A DNA stretch of 12,704 bases from an uncultured Blautia sp. (GTDB lineage Bacteria > Bacillota > Clostridia > Lachnospirales > Lachnospiraceae): assembly GCA_900549015.1 (NCBI GenBank), contig URMH01000062.1, positions 1-12,704 on the forward strand, in the 5' to 3' direction. A program made the position numbers and the translations under genes. Every line of letters starts with the position of its first letter. Positions within the stretch are counted from its first letter, which is position 1. The notes beneath the pieces were generated by a model. It saw only the letters and a program-made list of their open reading frames with translations. It was not told the DNA's origin and searched no databases. This document shows positions 1 through 6,689 of this stretch, in pieces.

Positions 1-1276
1 CAAGTTTGATTCCGCCTTCGCCGCCTTTTGCCCATACTTCAGAAAGAGCAACGTTTACGCCGAGTTCTTTACATTTTGCTTCCACAAGGTCAAGCTCTGC
101 CTTTGTATCTGTCGGGAATGCGTTGATAGCGACTACGCATGGCAGTTTGTATACGTTCTTGATGTTGTTTACGTGTTTCAGAAGGTTTGGAAGACCTTTT
201 TCCAGTGCTTCCAGGTTTTCATTATTCAGGTCTGCTTTTGCAACACCGCCATTGTATTTCAGGGCACGTACTGTAGCAACGATTACAACTGCGCTTGGGT
301 AAAGACCTGCCATACGGCATTTGATGTCGAGGAATTTCTCAGCACCAAGGTCAGCGCCGAAGCCTGCCTCTGTGATCGCATAATCAGCCAGTTTCATAGC
401 CATCTTTGTAGCTGTTACAGAGTTACATCCGTGTGCGATGTTTGCGAATGGTCCGCCGTGTACGATAGCCGGAACGTGCTCCAGTGTCTGTACCAGGTTT
501 GGTTTCAGAGCGTCTTTAAGAAGGGCTGTCATAGCGCCCTCTGCGTGAAGGTCACCTGCTGTAACCGGTTTCTGCTCTGACGGTTTTCCGTATGTATATC
601 CGATGATGATTCTGGAAAGTCTTTCTTTCAGGTCTTTGATGTCACTTGCAAGACAGAGAACTGCCATGATCTCAGATGCAACTGTGATGTCGTATCCGTC
701 TTCACGAGGCATACCGTTTGTTCTTCCGCCAAGTCCGTCAATTACATTACGAAGCTGACGGTCGTTCATGTCCACACATCTTCTCCATGTGATCTTTCTC
801 GGGTCGATGTTCAGTGCGTTGCCCTGGAAAATATGGTTGTCGATCATGGCTGCAAGAAGGTTGTTTGCTGCGCCGATGGCATGGAAGTCACCTGTGAAAT
901 GAAGGTTGATGTCTTCCATCGGAACAACCTGTGCATATCCGCCTCCTGCTGCGCCGCCTTTTACGCCGAATACCGGTCCTAAAGATGGCTCACGGAGAGC
1001 TACCATAACATTTTTGCCAAGCTTCTGCATACCGTCTGCAAGGCCTACTGTTGTAGTTGTTTTTCCCTCGCCTGCTGGCGTCGGGTTGATGGCTGTTACA
1101 AGGATCAGCTTTCCGTCTTTTTTATCGCTTTCTTTTAAAAGATTGTAGTCGATTTTTGCTTTGTATTTTCCGTACTGCTCCAGATATTTGTCGTCGATTC
1201 CTGCTTTTGCTGCAACCTCCGTAATCGGAAGCGGAGTGTTTTCCTGTGCAATTTCAATGTCGCTTTTGAATCCCAT
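1..1276 (-). CDS. fhs: formate--tetrahydrofolate ligase, C-terminus cut by the window edge
   Basis: Translation of the complement gives a clear formate--THF ligase (10-formyl-THF synthetase), which joins formate to tetrahydrofolate using ATP in the cytoplasm and supplies one-carbon units for purines or the Wood-Ljungdahl methyl branch. About 425 of the usual ~556 residues are visible; the C-terminal quarter lies beyond base 1. The N-terminus begins MGFKSDIEIA, the P-loop NPTPAGEGKTTTT lies at residues 64-76, and the conserved stretches EPSLGPVFGVKGGAAGGG and HFTGDFHAI follow. The start is ATG at 1276-1274, with AGGAG (1290-1286) nine bases upstream. The gene is divergent from the neighbour at 1692 and sits under its own promoter and ZTP riboswitch, which fits the known regulon of that aptamer class. 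No frameshift is seen in the visible part. Identification is by recognised family sequence; whether the host is an acetogen cannot be told from here. Confidence 0.97.
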   Translation of the reverse strand, partial: MGFKSDIEIAQENTPLPITEVAAKAGIDDKYLEQYGKYKAKIDYNLLKESDKKDGKLILVTAINPTPAGEGKTTTTVGLADGMQKLGKNVMVALREPSLGPVFGVKGGAAGGGYAQVVPMEDINLHFTGDFHAIGAANNLLAAMIDNHIFQGNALNIDPRKITWRRCVDMNDRQLRNVIDGLGGRTNGMPREDGYDITVASEIMAVLCLASDIKDLKERLSRIIIGYTYGKPSEQKPVTAGDLHAEGAMTALLKDALKPNLVQTLEHVPAIVHGGPFANIAHGCNSVTATKMAMKLADYAITEAGFGADLGAEKFLDIKCRMAGLYPSAVVIVATVRALKYNGGVAKADLNNENLEALEKGLPNLLKHVNNIKNVYKLPCVVAINAFPTDTKAELDLVEAKCKELGVNVALSEVWAKGGEGGIKL

Positions 1277-1296
1277 AATTTTGTTCTCCTTTCACT

Positions 1297-1326
1297 TTGC
1301 AGCCGGTATAAAATCTGCAACCGGCT
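1297..1326 (-). other. alternative hairpin pair in the fhs leader, next to the RBS
   Basis: In the fhs transcript, AGCCGGT (1326-1320) can pair perfectly with ACCGGCT (1307-1301). Alternatively TTGCAG (1320-1315) can pair with CTGCAA (1302-1297). The two pairings share bases and cannot form together. A third small hairpin, GGCTA/TAGCC (1335-1331 with 1327-1323), would compete with the first. The structure ends six bases before AGGAG at 1290-1286, so it could affect translation initiation. This is seen directly in the sequence; any regulatory role is inference. Confidence 0.4.
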
Positions 1327-1346
1327 ATAATAGCCTTCCTTTTAGC

Positions 1347-1389
1347 AAAAAAGGACAGTACCTGATAAGATATTCATCAAATACTGCCC
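1347..1389 (-). terminator. intrinsic terminator of the fhs riboswitch
   Basis: On the minus strand, G1389 to T1376 pairs with A1366 to C1353 as a 14-bp stem (three G-U pairs, no mismatches), followed by six T at 1352-1347. The first stem bases, GGGC (1389-1386), belong to the conserved 3' strand of the ZTP aptamer. Aptamer folding and terminator formation therefore exclude one another. That is the expected design of an ON switch, in which ZTP permits read-through into fhs. Confidence 0.9.
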
Positions 1390-1460
1390 AGACGGTCGGC
1401 TGAACCAGCTTCCTGAATCCCCTGTGGTTTTCTCCACTCTTTCCGTCAGTAATCAGGAAA
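1386..1460 (-). promoter_or_regulatory. ZTP/ZMP riboswitch (pfl motif) controlling fhs
   Basis: The minus-strand leader shows the hallmarks of the pfl/ZTP aptamer. P1 is TTCCTGA (1459-1453) with TCAGGAA (1416-1410). P2 is GTGG/CCAC (1437-1434 with 1427-1424), followed by AGGGGA. A short GCTG/CAGC hairpin comes next, then the conserved element CCGACCGTCTGGGCA. The pseudoknot GACGG (1447-1443) with CCGTC (1395-1391) pairs perfectly. It keeps the pairing of the class consensus as I remember it (GGCG with CGCC) with different bases, which is covariation-like support. The class senses ZMP/ZTP, which accumulates when 10-formyl-THF is short, and is known upstream of fhs and purine genes. A terminator overlaps its 3' end. 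Confidence 0.93.
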
Positions 1461-1478
1461 CTTTTTGTTGATGAAATG

Positions 1479-1507
1479 AGTTTAGCACCTTTAGCTGGGG
1501 TTGTCAA
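1479..1507 (-). promoter_or_regulatory. sigma-A type promoter of fhs
   Basis: On the minus strand TTGACA (1507-1502) is followed by a 17-nt spacer and TAAACT (1484-1479). Transcription would start near 1472, about a dozen bases before riboswitch P1. The -35 is a perfect match and the spacing is ideal. Confidence 0.85.
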
Positions 1508-1605
1508 GGAGTTGATAAAAAATTATCAAATTTTTTTGTGTAAATGTGTGAAGTGTATGAGATTTATTTAAGATTTCTTGTAAAAGGTTTATAGAAATTT
1601 TATGA

Positions 1606-1635
1606 TTTACACAGTTACCATATGATAAATAGTAT
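1606..1635 (+). promoter_or_regulatory. possible promoter of the 1692 gene
   Basis: TTTACA (1606-1611), an 18-nt spacer and TAGTAT (1630-1635) lie 57 bases before the ATG at 1692. The region is very AT-rich, so alternatives such as TATGAT at 1621-1626 cannot be excluded. The rest of 1508-1605 shows no gene. Confidence 0.35.
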
Positions 1636-1691
1636 GTTAAAATAAATAAGGATGAATGAACAGTGAAATTATGAAACAAGGAGATTGACGA

Positions 1692-2132
1692 ATGTACAGA
1701 ACAGAGTTTCTTGACATTTTAAAAACCCAGTTGTCAGGGCAGATGCACGAAGGGAAAATAGGAGCGCACCTTCGGTATTATGAGGATTACATTCAATCAA
1801 AGGTAAGAGCCGGAACCCCGGAGGACGAAGTGATCGCGCAGCTTGGAGATCCCAGACTGATCGCAAAAACGCTTCTTGATACAGATACAGGCGAAGAAGT
1901 TTACGAGGAGAGCAGAAGCTACTCGGAAAGCGATACAGGAGGCTATGGAAATCAGGAGGAAAAAAACTGGAAGAAGAAGCTGGATCTTTCCACCTGGTAC
2001 GGAAAACTGATTGTGATCGCGGCAGCGGCAGTCGTTATTTTCCTGCTGATAAGCGTACTTGCGGCAGTGCTTCCGTTTTTGATCGTGCTTGCAGTTATTT
2101 TGTATCTCATATCAAGATGGAGAAAACGATAA
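1692..2132 (+). CDS. small membrane protein with HAAS/DUF1700-like N-terminal domain
   Basis: 146 residues. Residues 1-65 resemble the HAAS/DUF1700 helical domain: EFLDILKTQL, a YYEDYI motif at 29-34, then TPEDEVIAQLGDPRLIAKTLL at 42-62, with the typical 'lGdP..iak' end. A charged Ser/Glu/Gly-rich linker (65-97) leads to a long hydrophobic segment at 104-140, probably one or two membrane helices, and a basic RWRKR tail that is likely cytoplasmic. AAGGAG (1678-1683) lies eight bases before ATG. Family members often accompany PadR regulators and are thought to act in membrane or envelope stress signalling. Here no PadR gene is adjacent and the gene has its own terminator, so it appears monocistronic. 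Exact function is unknown. Confidence 0.85.
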   Translation: MYRTEFLDILKTQLSGQMHEGKIGAHLRYYEDYIQSKVRAGTPEDEVIAQLGDPRLIAKTLLDTDTGEEVYEESRSYSESDTGGYGNQEEKNWKKKLDLSTWYGKLIVIAAAAVVIFLLISVLAAVLPFLIVLAVILYLISRWRKR

Positions 2133-2165
2133 AGGGCTTTGGAAATATTCCAGAGCTCTTTTTTT
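2133..2165 (+). terminator. intrinsic terminator after the HAAS/DUF1700-like gene
   Basis: AGGGCTTTGGA (2133-2143) pairs with TCCAGAGCTCT (2149-2159) over 11 bp including two G-U pairs, with a five-base loop. The run of seven T spans 2159-2165. It begins directly at the stop codon of the upstream gene. Confidence 0.9.
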
Positions 2166-2243
2166 GTGTCAGGAATCTCCGGGTTTTGTTCAATATGCAC
2201 AATAAAGAGCTTGAAATTTCGTGAAATATTCATGTGAAAAACA

Positions 2244-2267
2244 ACTTGTTCGTATGTGCGTACAAGT
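2244..2267 (+). promoter_or_regulatory. AraR-type operator palindrome upstream of araR
   Basis: ACTTGT (2244-2249) and ACAAGT (2262-2267) form a dyad centred at 2255/2256, with inner CG (2251-2252 and 2259-2260) also symmetric. Each half reads TTGTnCG, the half-site type of Bacillus AraR operators. It lies 33 bases before the araR ATG, so it is likely the autoregulatory operator for the whole ara transcript. A weak promoter, TTGTTC (2246-2251) with GATACC (2268-2273), would overlap it; no better -35/-10 pair is evident. Confidence 0.7.
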
Positions 2268-2299
2268 GATACCATTTGAAGGGAAAGAAGGGGAGAGAG

Positions 2300-3406
2300 A
2301 TGACGGAGACTGGAAAACCGAAGTATTACACTTTGATGGAACAACTGAAAAATGATATTTTATCCGGCAGAATCCAGCCGGGAGACAGACTGCCCTCTGA
2401 AAACGAACTGGTGCAGGCATATTCCTTAAGCCGCCACACGGTGCGCAAAGCGCTGGGACTTCTGGAACAGGAGGGGTATGTGGAGGCTTTTCACGGAAAA
2501 GGCACGTTCTGTTCGGAAAATATGCGTCATACAAAAAAATCGGGAAATATTGCGGTTGTGACTACATATATATCCGATTATATTTTTCCGAGGCTGATCC
2601 AGGGCATGGACAATGTGCTGTCTGAAAAGGGATACAGTATTATTCTGAAAAATACAGGAAACAGCCGGCAGAAGGAAGCCAGATGTCTGGAAGAGCTTCT
2701 TCAGAAGGATATAGACGGTCTCATTATCGAGCCGAGCAAAAGCCAGATGTCATGTCGTCATGTGAACTTGTATGAGACTCTTGACAAGTATGAAATCCCA
2801 TACGTGTTTATCCAGGGGATTTACGGGGAAATGAAAGAAAAACCGCATATTCTTATGGACGATGCAATGGGAGGGTATCTTGTGACGAAGCACCTTCTTG
2901 AACTGGGACACAGAAAAATAGCCGGATTTTTTAAGGCCGACGATATTCAGGGGATTGCGAGACATAAGGGATATGTCCGGGCTTTGCAGGAGGCGGGGCT
3001 TTCTTACGATCCGGACAGAGTTGTATGGTTTCATACAGAAGACAGGAGGACAAAGCCTTCTATGGCAGCTTTGGAATTTTTTCGGGAAGGAAAGATGCCG
3101 GACGGAATTGTATGTTACAATGACCAGATTGCCGTACAGGTAACAGAGACTCTTATGCGGGAAGGAATCAAGATTCCGGGAGATGTTTCTGTGACTGGCT
3201 ATGACAATTCTCTCTATGCGCAGAGAGGAGAAGGCATTACTACGATCGCCCACCCGCAGGAAAGACTGGGAGAGATGGCGGCAGAGCTTCTTCTGGAAAA
3301 AATCAACCACATTCCGGAGGAAGAAAGCAAAGTGGAACGCCTGATCCAGCCGGAGCTTATTGTGCGGGGGTCTACAAAAAAACGAATTATTAAAGAAAAC
3401 AAATAA
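2300..3406 (+). CDS. araR: AraR-like arabinose repressor, GntR HTH plus LacI-type sensor
   Basis: 368 residues from the ATG at 2300, which is preceded by AAGGGGAG; an upstream in-frame TTG (2276) lacks a suitable RBS. Residues 9-70 are a GntR-family winged helix: YYTLMEQLKNDILSGRIQPG, LPSENELVQAYSLSRHTVRKAL, then the wing HGKGTF. Residues 82-358 form a LacI/GalR-like periplasmic-binding-protein fold, with NIAVVTTYISDYIF, IDGLIIEPSKSQ, LGHRKIAGFF, PDGIVCYND and GDVSVTGYDNS. This two-domain architecture and length match B. subtilis AraR (362 aa), which releases DNA on binding L-arabinose. It lies 32 bp upstream of araA with no promoter between, so it is probably the first gene of araR-araA-kinase and autoregulated. 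Specificity for arabinose rests on architecture plus neighbours. Confidence 0.92.
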   Translation: MTETGKPKYYTLMEQLKNDILSGRIQPGDRLPSENELVQAYSLSRHTVRKALGLLEQEGYVEAFHGKGTFCSENMRHTKKSGNIAVVTTYISDYIFPRLIQGMDNVLSEKGYSIILKNTGNSRQKEARCLEELLQKDIDGLIIEPSKSQMSCRHVNLYETLDKYEIPYVFIQGIYGEMKEKPHILMDDAMGGYLVTKHLLELGHRKIAGFFKADDIQGIARHKGYVRALQEAGLSYDPDRVVWFHTEDRRTKPSMAALEFFREGKMPDGIVCYNDQIAVQVTETLMREGIKIPGDVSVTGYDNSLYAQRGEGITTIAHPQERLGEMAAELLLEKINHIPEEESKVERLIQPELIVRGSTKKRIIKENK

Positions 3407-3438
3407 CATTTATATATTTTTTTAAGGAGGATTTTCAC

Positions 3439-4938
3439 ATGAAAACAGGAAGAGATTACAAATTTTGGTTTTGTACCGGTTCACAGGATCTTTATGGAGA
3501 CGAGTGCCTCAGAAAAGTGGCAGAGCATTCCAGAATCATTGTGGAGGAGCTGAATAAGTCAGGTATTCTTCCATTTGAACTTGTATGGAAGCCCACACTT
3601 ATCACAAACGAGCTGATTCGAAAAACATTTAATGAGGCAAATGCAGACGAGGACTGCGCAGGCGTTATCACATGGATGCACACATTTTCTCCAGCAAAAT
3701 CCTGGATTCTCGGTTTAAAAGAATACAGAAAGCCTCTTTGCCATCTTCATACACAGTTTAACGAAGAAATTCCATACGATACCATTGATATGGACTTTAT
3801 GAATGAAAATCAGTCTGCACACGGCGGACGTGAGTACGGACATATTGTAACACGTATGGGAATTGAAAGAAAAATTATCGTGGGACACTGGGCAGACAGA
3901 AAGGTACAGGAACGACTTGCATCATGGATGCGCACAGCAGTTGGTATTATGGAGAGCAGCCATATTCGTGTGTGCCGTGTTGCCGACAATATGCGTAATG
4001 TTGCTGTTACAGAGGGAGATAAAGTAGAGGCGCAGATTAAATTTGGCTGGGAAGTAGACGCATATCCAGTAAATGAAGTGGCAGATTATGTAAAAGATGT
4101 GAAAAAAGGCGATATTGATGCTCTGGTAGAAGAGTATTACAGCAAATACAATATCCTTCTGGAAGGACGCGATCCGGAGGAGTTTAAACGCCATGTGGCA
4201 GTTCAGGCGGGAATTGAGATCGGTTTTGAAAAATTCCTGGAGGAGAAAAACTATCAGGCAGTTGTTACACATTTCGGCGACCTTGGTTCTTTACAGCAGC
4301 TTCCAGGACTTGCAATGCAGAGACTGATGGAAAAAGGCTACGGCTTCGGCGCAGAGGGAGACTGGAAAACAGCGGCTATGGTCCGCCTGATGAAGATTAT
4401 GACAGCAGGAATAAAAGATGCAAAGGGAACTTCCTTTATGGAGGACTATACATACAATTTTGTTCCGGGAAAAGAAGGAATTCTCCAGTCGCATATGCTT
4501 GAGGTATGCCCGACTGTTGCAGAAGGACCGGTAAGTATTAAAGTCTGCCCGCTTTCTATGGGTGACAGAGAAGATCCGGCAAGACTTGTATTTACATCTA
4601 AGACAGGTCCTGCAATCGCAACTTCCCTTGTTGATCTTGGCGACCGTTTCCGCCTGATCATCAATGATGTAGATTGTAAGAAAGTAGAAAAACCGATGCC
4701 GAAGCTTCCGGTGGGAACCGCTTTCTGGACACCGCAGCCTGATCTTGCAACCGGTGCGGAAGCATGGATCCTTGCAGGCGGTGCACATCATACTGCATTT
4801 TCCTATGACCTTACTGCAGAGCAGATGGGCGACTGGGCAGCAGCTATGGGAATTGAAGCTGTATATATTGATAAAGATACAACAATCCGTAATTTCAAAA
4901 ACGAACTGAGATGGAATGAAATTGCTTACAGAAAATAG
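3439..4938 (+). CDS. araA: L-arabinose isomerase
   Basis: 499 residues, the usual AraA length. It converts L-arabinose to L-ribulose in the cytoplasm and is metal-dependent (Mn2+). Recognisable blocks are the N-terminal FWFCTGSQDLYG, HTFSPAKSWI, LCHLHTQFNEEIPYD, FGAEGDWKTAA, SFMEDYTYNF, SHMLEVCP and GGAHHT. The metal and catalytic set aligns as Glu306, Glu335, His352 and His450, close to E. coli Glu306/Glu333/His350/His450. A strong AAGGAGG (3424-3430) lies eight bases before the ATG. The following kinase gene starts 11 bp after the stop, whose TAG overlaps the next Shine-Dalgarno, indicating translational coupling. All key residues are present, so the enzyme should be active. Confidence 0.97.
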   Translation: MKTGRDYKFWFCTGSQDLYGDECLRKVAEHSRIIVEELNKSGILPFELVWKPTLITNELIRKTFNEANADEDCAGVITWMHTFSPAKSWILGLKEYRKPLCHLHTQFNEEIPYDTIDMDFMNENQSAHGGREYGHIVTRMGIERKIIVGHWADRKVQERLASWMRTAVGIMESSHIRVCRVADNMRNVAVTEGDKVEAQIKFGWEVDAYPVNEVADYVKDVKKGDIDALVEEYYSKYNILLEGRDPEEFKRHVAVQAGIEIGFEKFLEEKNYQAVVTHFGDLGSLQQLPGLAMQRLMEKGYGFGAEGDWKTAAMVRLMKIMTAGIKDAKGTSFMEDYTYNFVPGKEGILQSHMLEVCPTVAEGPVSIKVCPLSMGDREDPARLVFTSKTGPAIATSLVDLGDRFRLIINDVDCKKVEKPMPKLPVGTAFWTPQPDLATGAEAWILAGGAHHTAFSYDLTAEQMGDWAAAMGIEAVYIDKDTTIRNFKNELRWNEIAYRK

Positions 4939-4949
4939 GAGGATTTGCA

Positions 4950-6545
4950 ATGAGCGCAAGAGAAGCCATTTTATCAAATAGAACAGCACTTGGTATTGAG
5001 TTTGGTTCTACCAGGATCAAGGCAGTCCTTGTAGATGAAAAAAATGAACCGATTGCGTCCGGAGGACATGAGTGGGAAAACCGTTACGAAAACGGCATCT
5101 GGACTTACAGTCTGGAGGACATCTGGGGCGGGATTCAGGACTGCTATCAGGAACTTGTAAAAGATGTGCAGGAAAAGTATGAGGTGGAGCTTACTTCCGT
5201 AGGCGCTATGGGCATCAGCGCCATGATGCACGGATATATGCCTTTTAATAAAGCGGGAGAGATTCTTGTTCCTTTCCGTACATGGAGAAACAATATTACA
5301 GAAGAGGCGAGCAATGCTCTTACAGAACTTTTTAATTACAACATTCCCCAGAGATGGAGTATTGCTCATCTTTACCAGGCGATTTTGAATAAAGAAGAGC
5401 ATGTAAAAGATATTGATTACATTGCAACATTGGAAGCATATGTACACTGGAAACTTACAGGAGAAAAGGTTCTCGGAATCGGTGATGCGGCAGGAATGTT
5501 CCCGGTTGATATTGAGAAAAAAGATTACAACCAGTCTATGATAGATAAGTTTGACGGACTTGCTGCGCCTTACGGATTTTCCTGGAAGCTTCGCGACATT
5601 ATGCCGAAAGCGCTTGTTGCAGGAGAAAAAGCAGGCTGCCTGACAGAAGAGGGAGCAAAGCTTCTTGACCCGAGCGGAAAGCTGAAACCGGGAATTCCCA
5701 TGTGTCCGCCGGAGGGTGATGCAGGGACCGGCATGGTTGCCACAAACAGTGTAGCGAGACGTACCGGAAACGTTTCAGCCGGAACTTCTGTTTTTGCCAT
5801 GATCGTTCTGGAAAAAGAGCTTTCAAAGCCCTATAAGGAAATCGATATGGTAACAACACCTGCAGGTGATCTTGTTGCTATGGCACATTCCAATAACTGC
5901 ACTTCCGACTTAAATGCCTGGGTTGGAGTATTTAAGGAATTTGCAGAGGCAATGGGAATGGAAGTGGATATGAATAAGCTTTTCGGAACGCTTTATCATA
6001 AGGCAATGGAAGGCGACGCAGACTGCGGCGGTCTTCTTTCCTACTGTTATTTTTCCGGCGAGCATATGACAGGATTTGAGGAGGGACGTCCTTTATTTGT
6101 ACGATCTCCTGAGAGCAGATTTACACTTGCGAACTTTATGAGAACAAATCTTTACACCTGCCTTGGCGCAATGCGTGTGGGATTAAATATTCTGTTTGAG
6201 AAAGAAGGCGTAAAGGTAGACCGTCTTCTTGGTCATGGAGGTCTTTTTAAGACAAAAGGAGTCGGTCAGCAGATTCTTGCAGACGCAGTAAATGCACCGG
6301 TTTCTGTTATGGAAACAGCAGGAGAAGGCGGAGCCTGGGGTATTGCCCTTCTTGCCTCTTATCTTGTGAATAAGGAAGAGGGAGAGACGCTTGACAGCTT
6401 CCTGGATAATAAAGTATTTGCAGGAAACGAAGGCACGTCTCTGGAACCGGATCCGGAAGGTGTGAAAGGTTTCCAGATATTCATGGACAGATATGTCAAA
6501 GGTCTTGGAATTGAAAGAGCGGCAGTTGATTCAAAAATCTGGTAA
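4950..6545 (+). CDS. araB: FGGY-family carbohydrate kinase, probable L-ribulokinase
   Basis: 531 residues. The N-terminal FGGY domain has the phosphate-binding motif GIEFGSTRIK (15-24). The C-terminal domain has GDAGTGM with Asp257 as probable catalytic base, then TGNVSAGTSVF (272-282) and a GHGGLFKTKGVGQQILADAV segment for ATP binding. Its position directly after araA, with AGGAGG (4937-4942) overlapping the araA stop, argues for phosphorylation of L-ribulose to L-ribulose 5-phosphate. It is shorter than enterobacterial AraB (566 aa) and, as I recall, belongs to the AraB-like branch found beside araA in Bacteroides and Lachnospiraceae, often annotated only as FGGY kinase or 'ATPase'. A xylulokinase-like activity is the main alternative. 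A terminator follows, so the operon ends here without araD. Confidence 0.85.
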   Translation: MSAREAILSNRTALGIEFGSTRIKAVLVDEKNEPIASGGHEWENRYENGIWTYSLEDIWGGIQDCYQELVKDVQEKYEVELTSVGAMGISAMMHGYMPFNKAGEILVPFRTWRNNITEEASNALTELFNYNIPQRWSIAHLYQAILNKEEHVKDIDYIATLEAYVHWKLTGEKVLGIGDAAGMFPVDIEKKDYNQSMIDKFDGLAAPYGFSWKLRDIMPKALVAGEKAGCLTEEGAKLLDPSGKLKPGIPMCPPEGDAGTGMVATNSVARRTGNVSAGTSVFAMIVLEKELSKPYKEIDMVTTPAGDLVAMAHSNNCTSDLNAWVGVFKEFAEAMGMEVDMNKLFGTLYHKAMEGDADCGGLLSYCYFSGEHMTGFEEGRPLFVRSPESRFTLANFMRTNLYTCLGAMRVGLNILFEKEGVKVDRLLGHGGLFKTKGVGQQILADAVNAPVSVMETAGEGGAWGIALLASYLVNKEEGETLDSFLDNKVFAGNEGTSLEPDPEGVKGFQIFMDRYVKGLGIERAAVDSKIW

Positions 6546-6584
6546 AAGACAGTATAAAATCGTTAAATGACAGGAATGTCAGTG

Positions 6585-6620
6585 AAATCCCTTCCGGGTG
6601 ATGATTCGGAGGGGATTTTT
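6585..6620 (+). terminator. intrinsic terminator ending the ara operon
   Basis: AAATCCCTTCCG (6585-6596) pairs with CGGAGGGGATTT (6607-6618) over 12 bp with one G-U pair. The loop is ten bases and the T run is 6616-6620. It lies 40 bp after the kinase stop and directly before the next promoter. Confidence 0.92.
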
Positions 6621-6622
6621 CA

Positions 6623-6651
6623 TTGCAATAAAAGGGAAGGGTGGGTATAAT
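6623..6651 (+). promoter_or_regulatory. sigma-A promoter of the ATPase/ParA operon
   Basis: TTGCAA (6623-6628), a 17-nt spacer and a perfect TATAAT (6646-6651) put the start near 6658, about 32 bases before the first ATG. It is the only strong promoter before the terminator at 8688, so the three following genes are probably co-transcribed. Confidence 0.85.
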
Positions 6652-6689
6652 GGAACTAAGAGGGAAAAGGTATTTATGGGGGAGAATGA

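Noticed and set aside
1..1403. Plus-strand open frames in 6-580, 906-1148 and 1161-1403
   Set aside because: All are antisense of fhs or its riboswitch leader; none has family similarity or an RBS.
1441..1690. THF riboswitch or T-box in the fhs/1692 intergenic region
   Set aside because: The motifs match the ZTP class fully; no THF aptamer consensus and no T-box (TGGNACCGCG) sequence is present.
2276..2299. Upstream TTG start for araR
   Set aside because: It would add MKGKKGRE made of the Shine-Dalgarno-like purine stretch; the ATG at 2300 has the RBS and matches family length.
4291..4989. Long minus-strand frame (232 codons) over araA
   Set aside because: A shadow of araA codons, rich in Cys/Ser/His, without RBS or recognisable domain.
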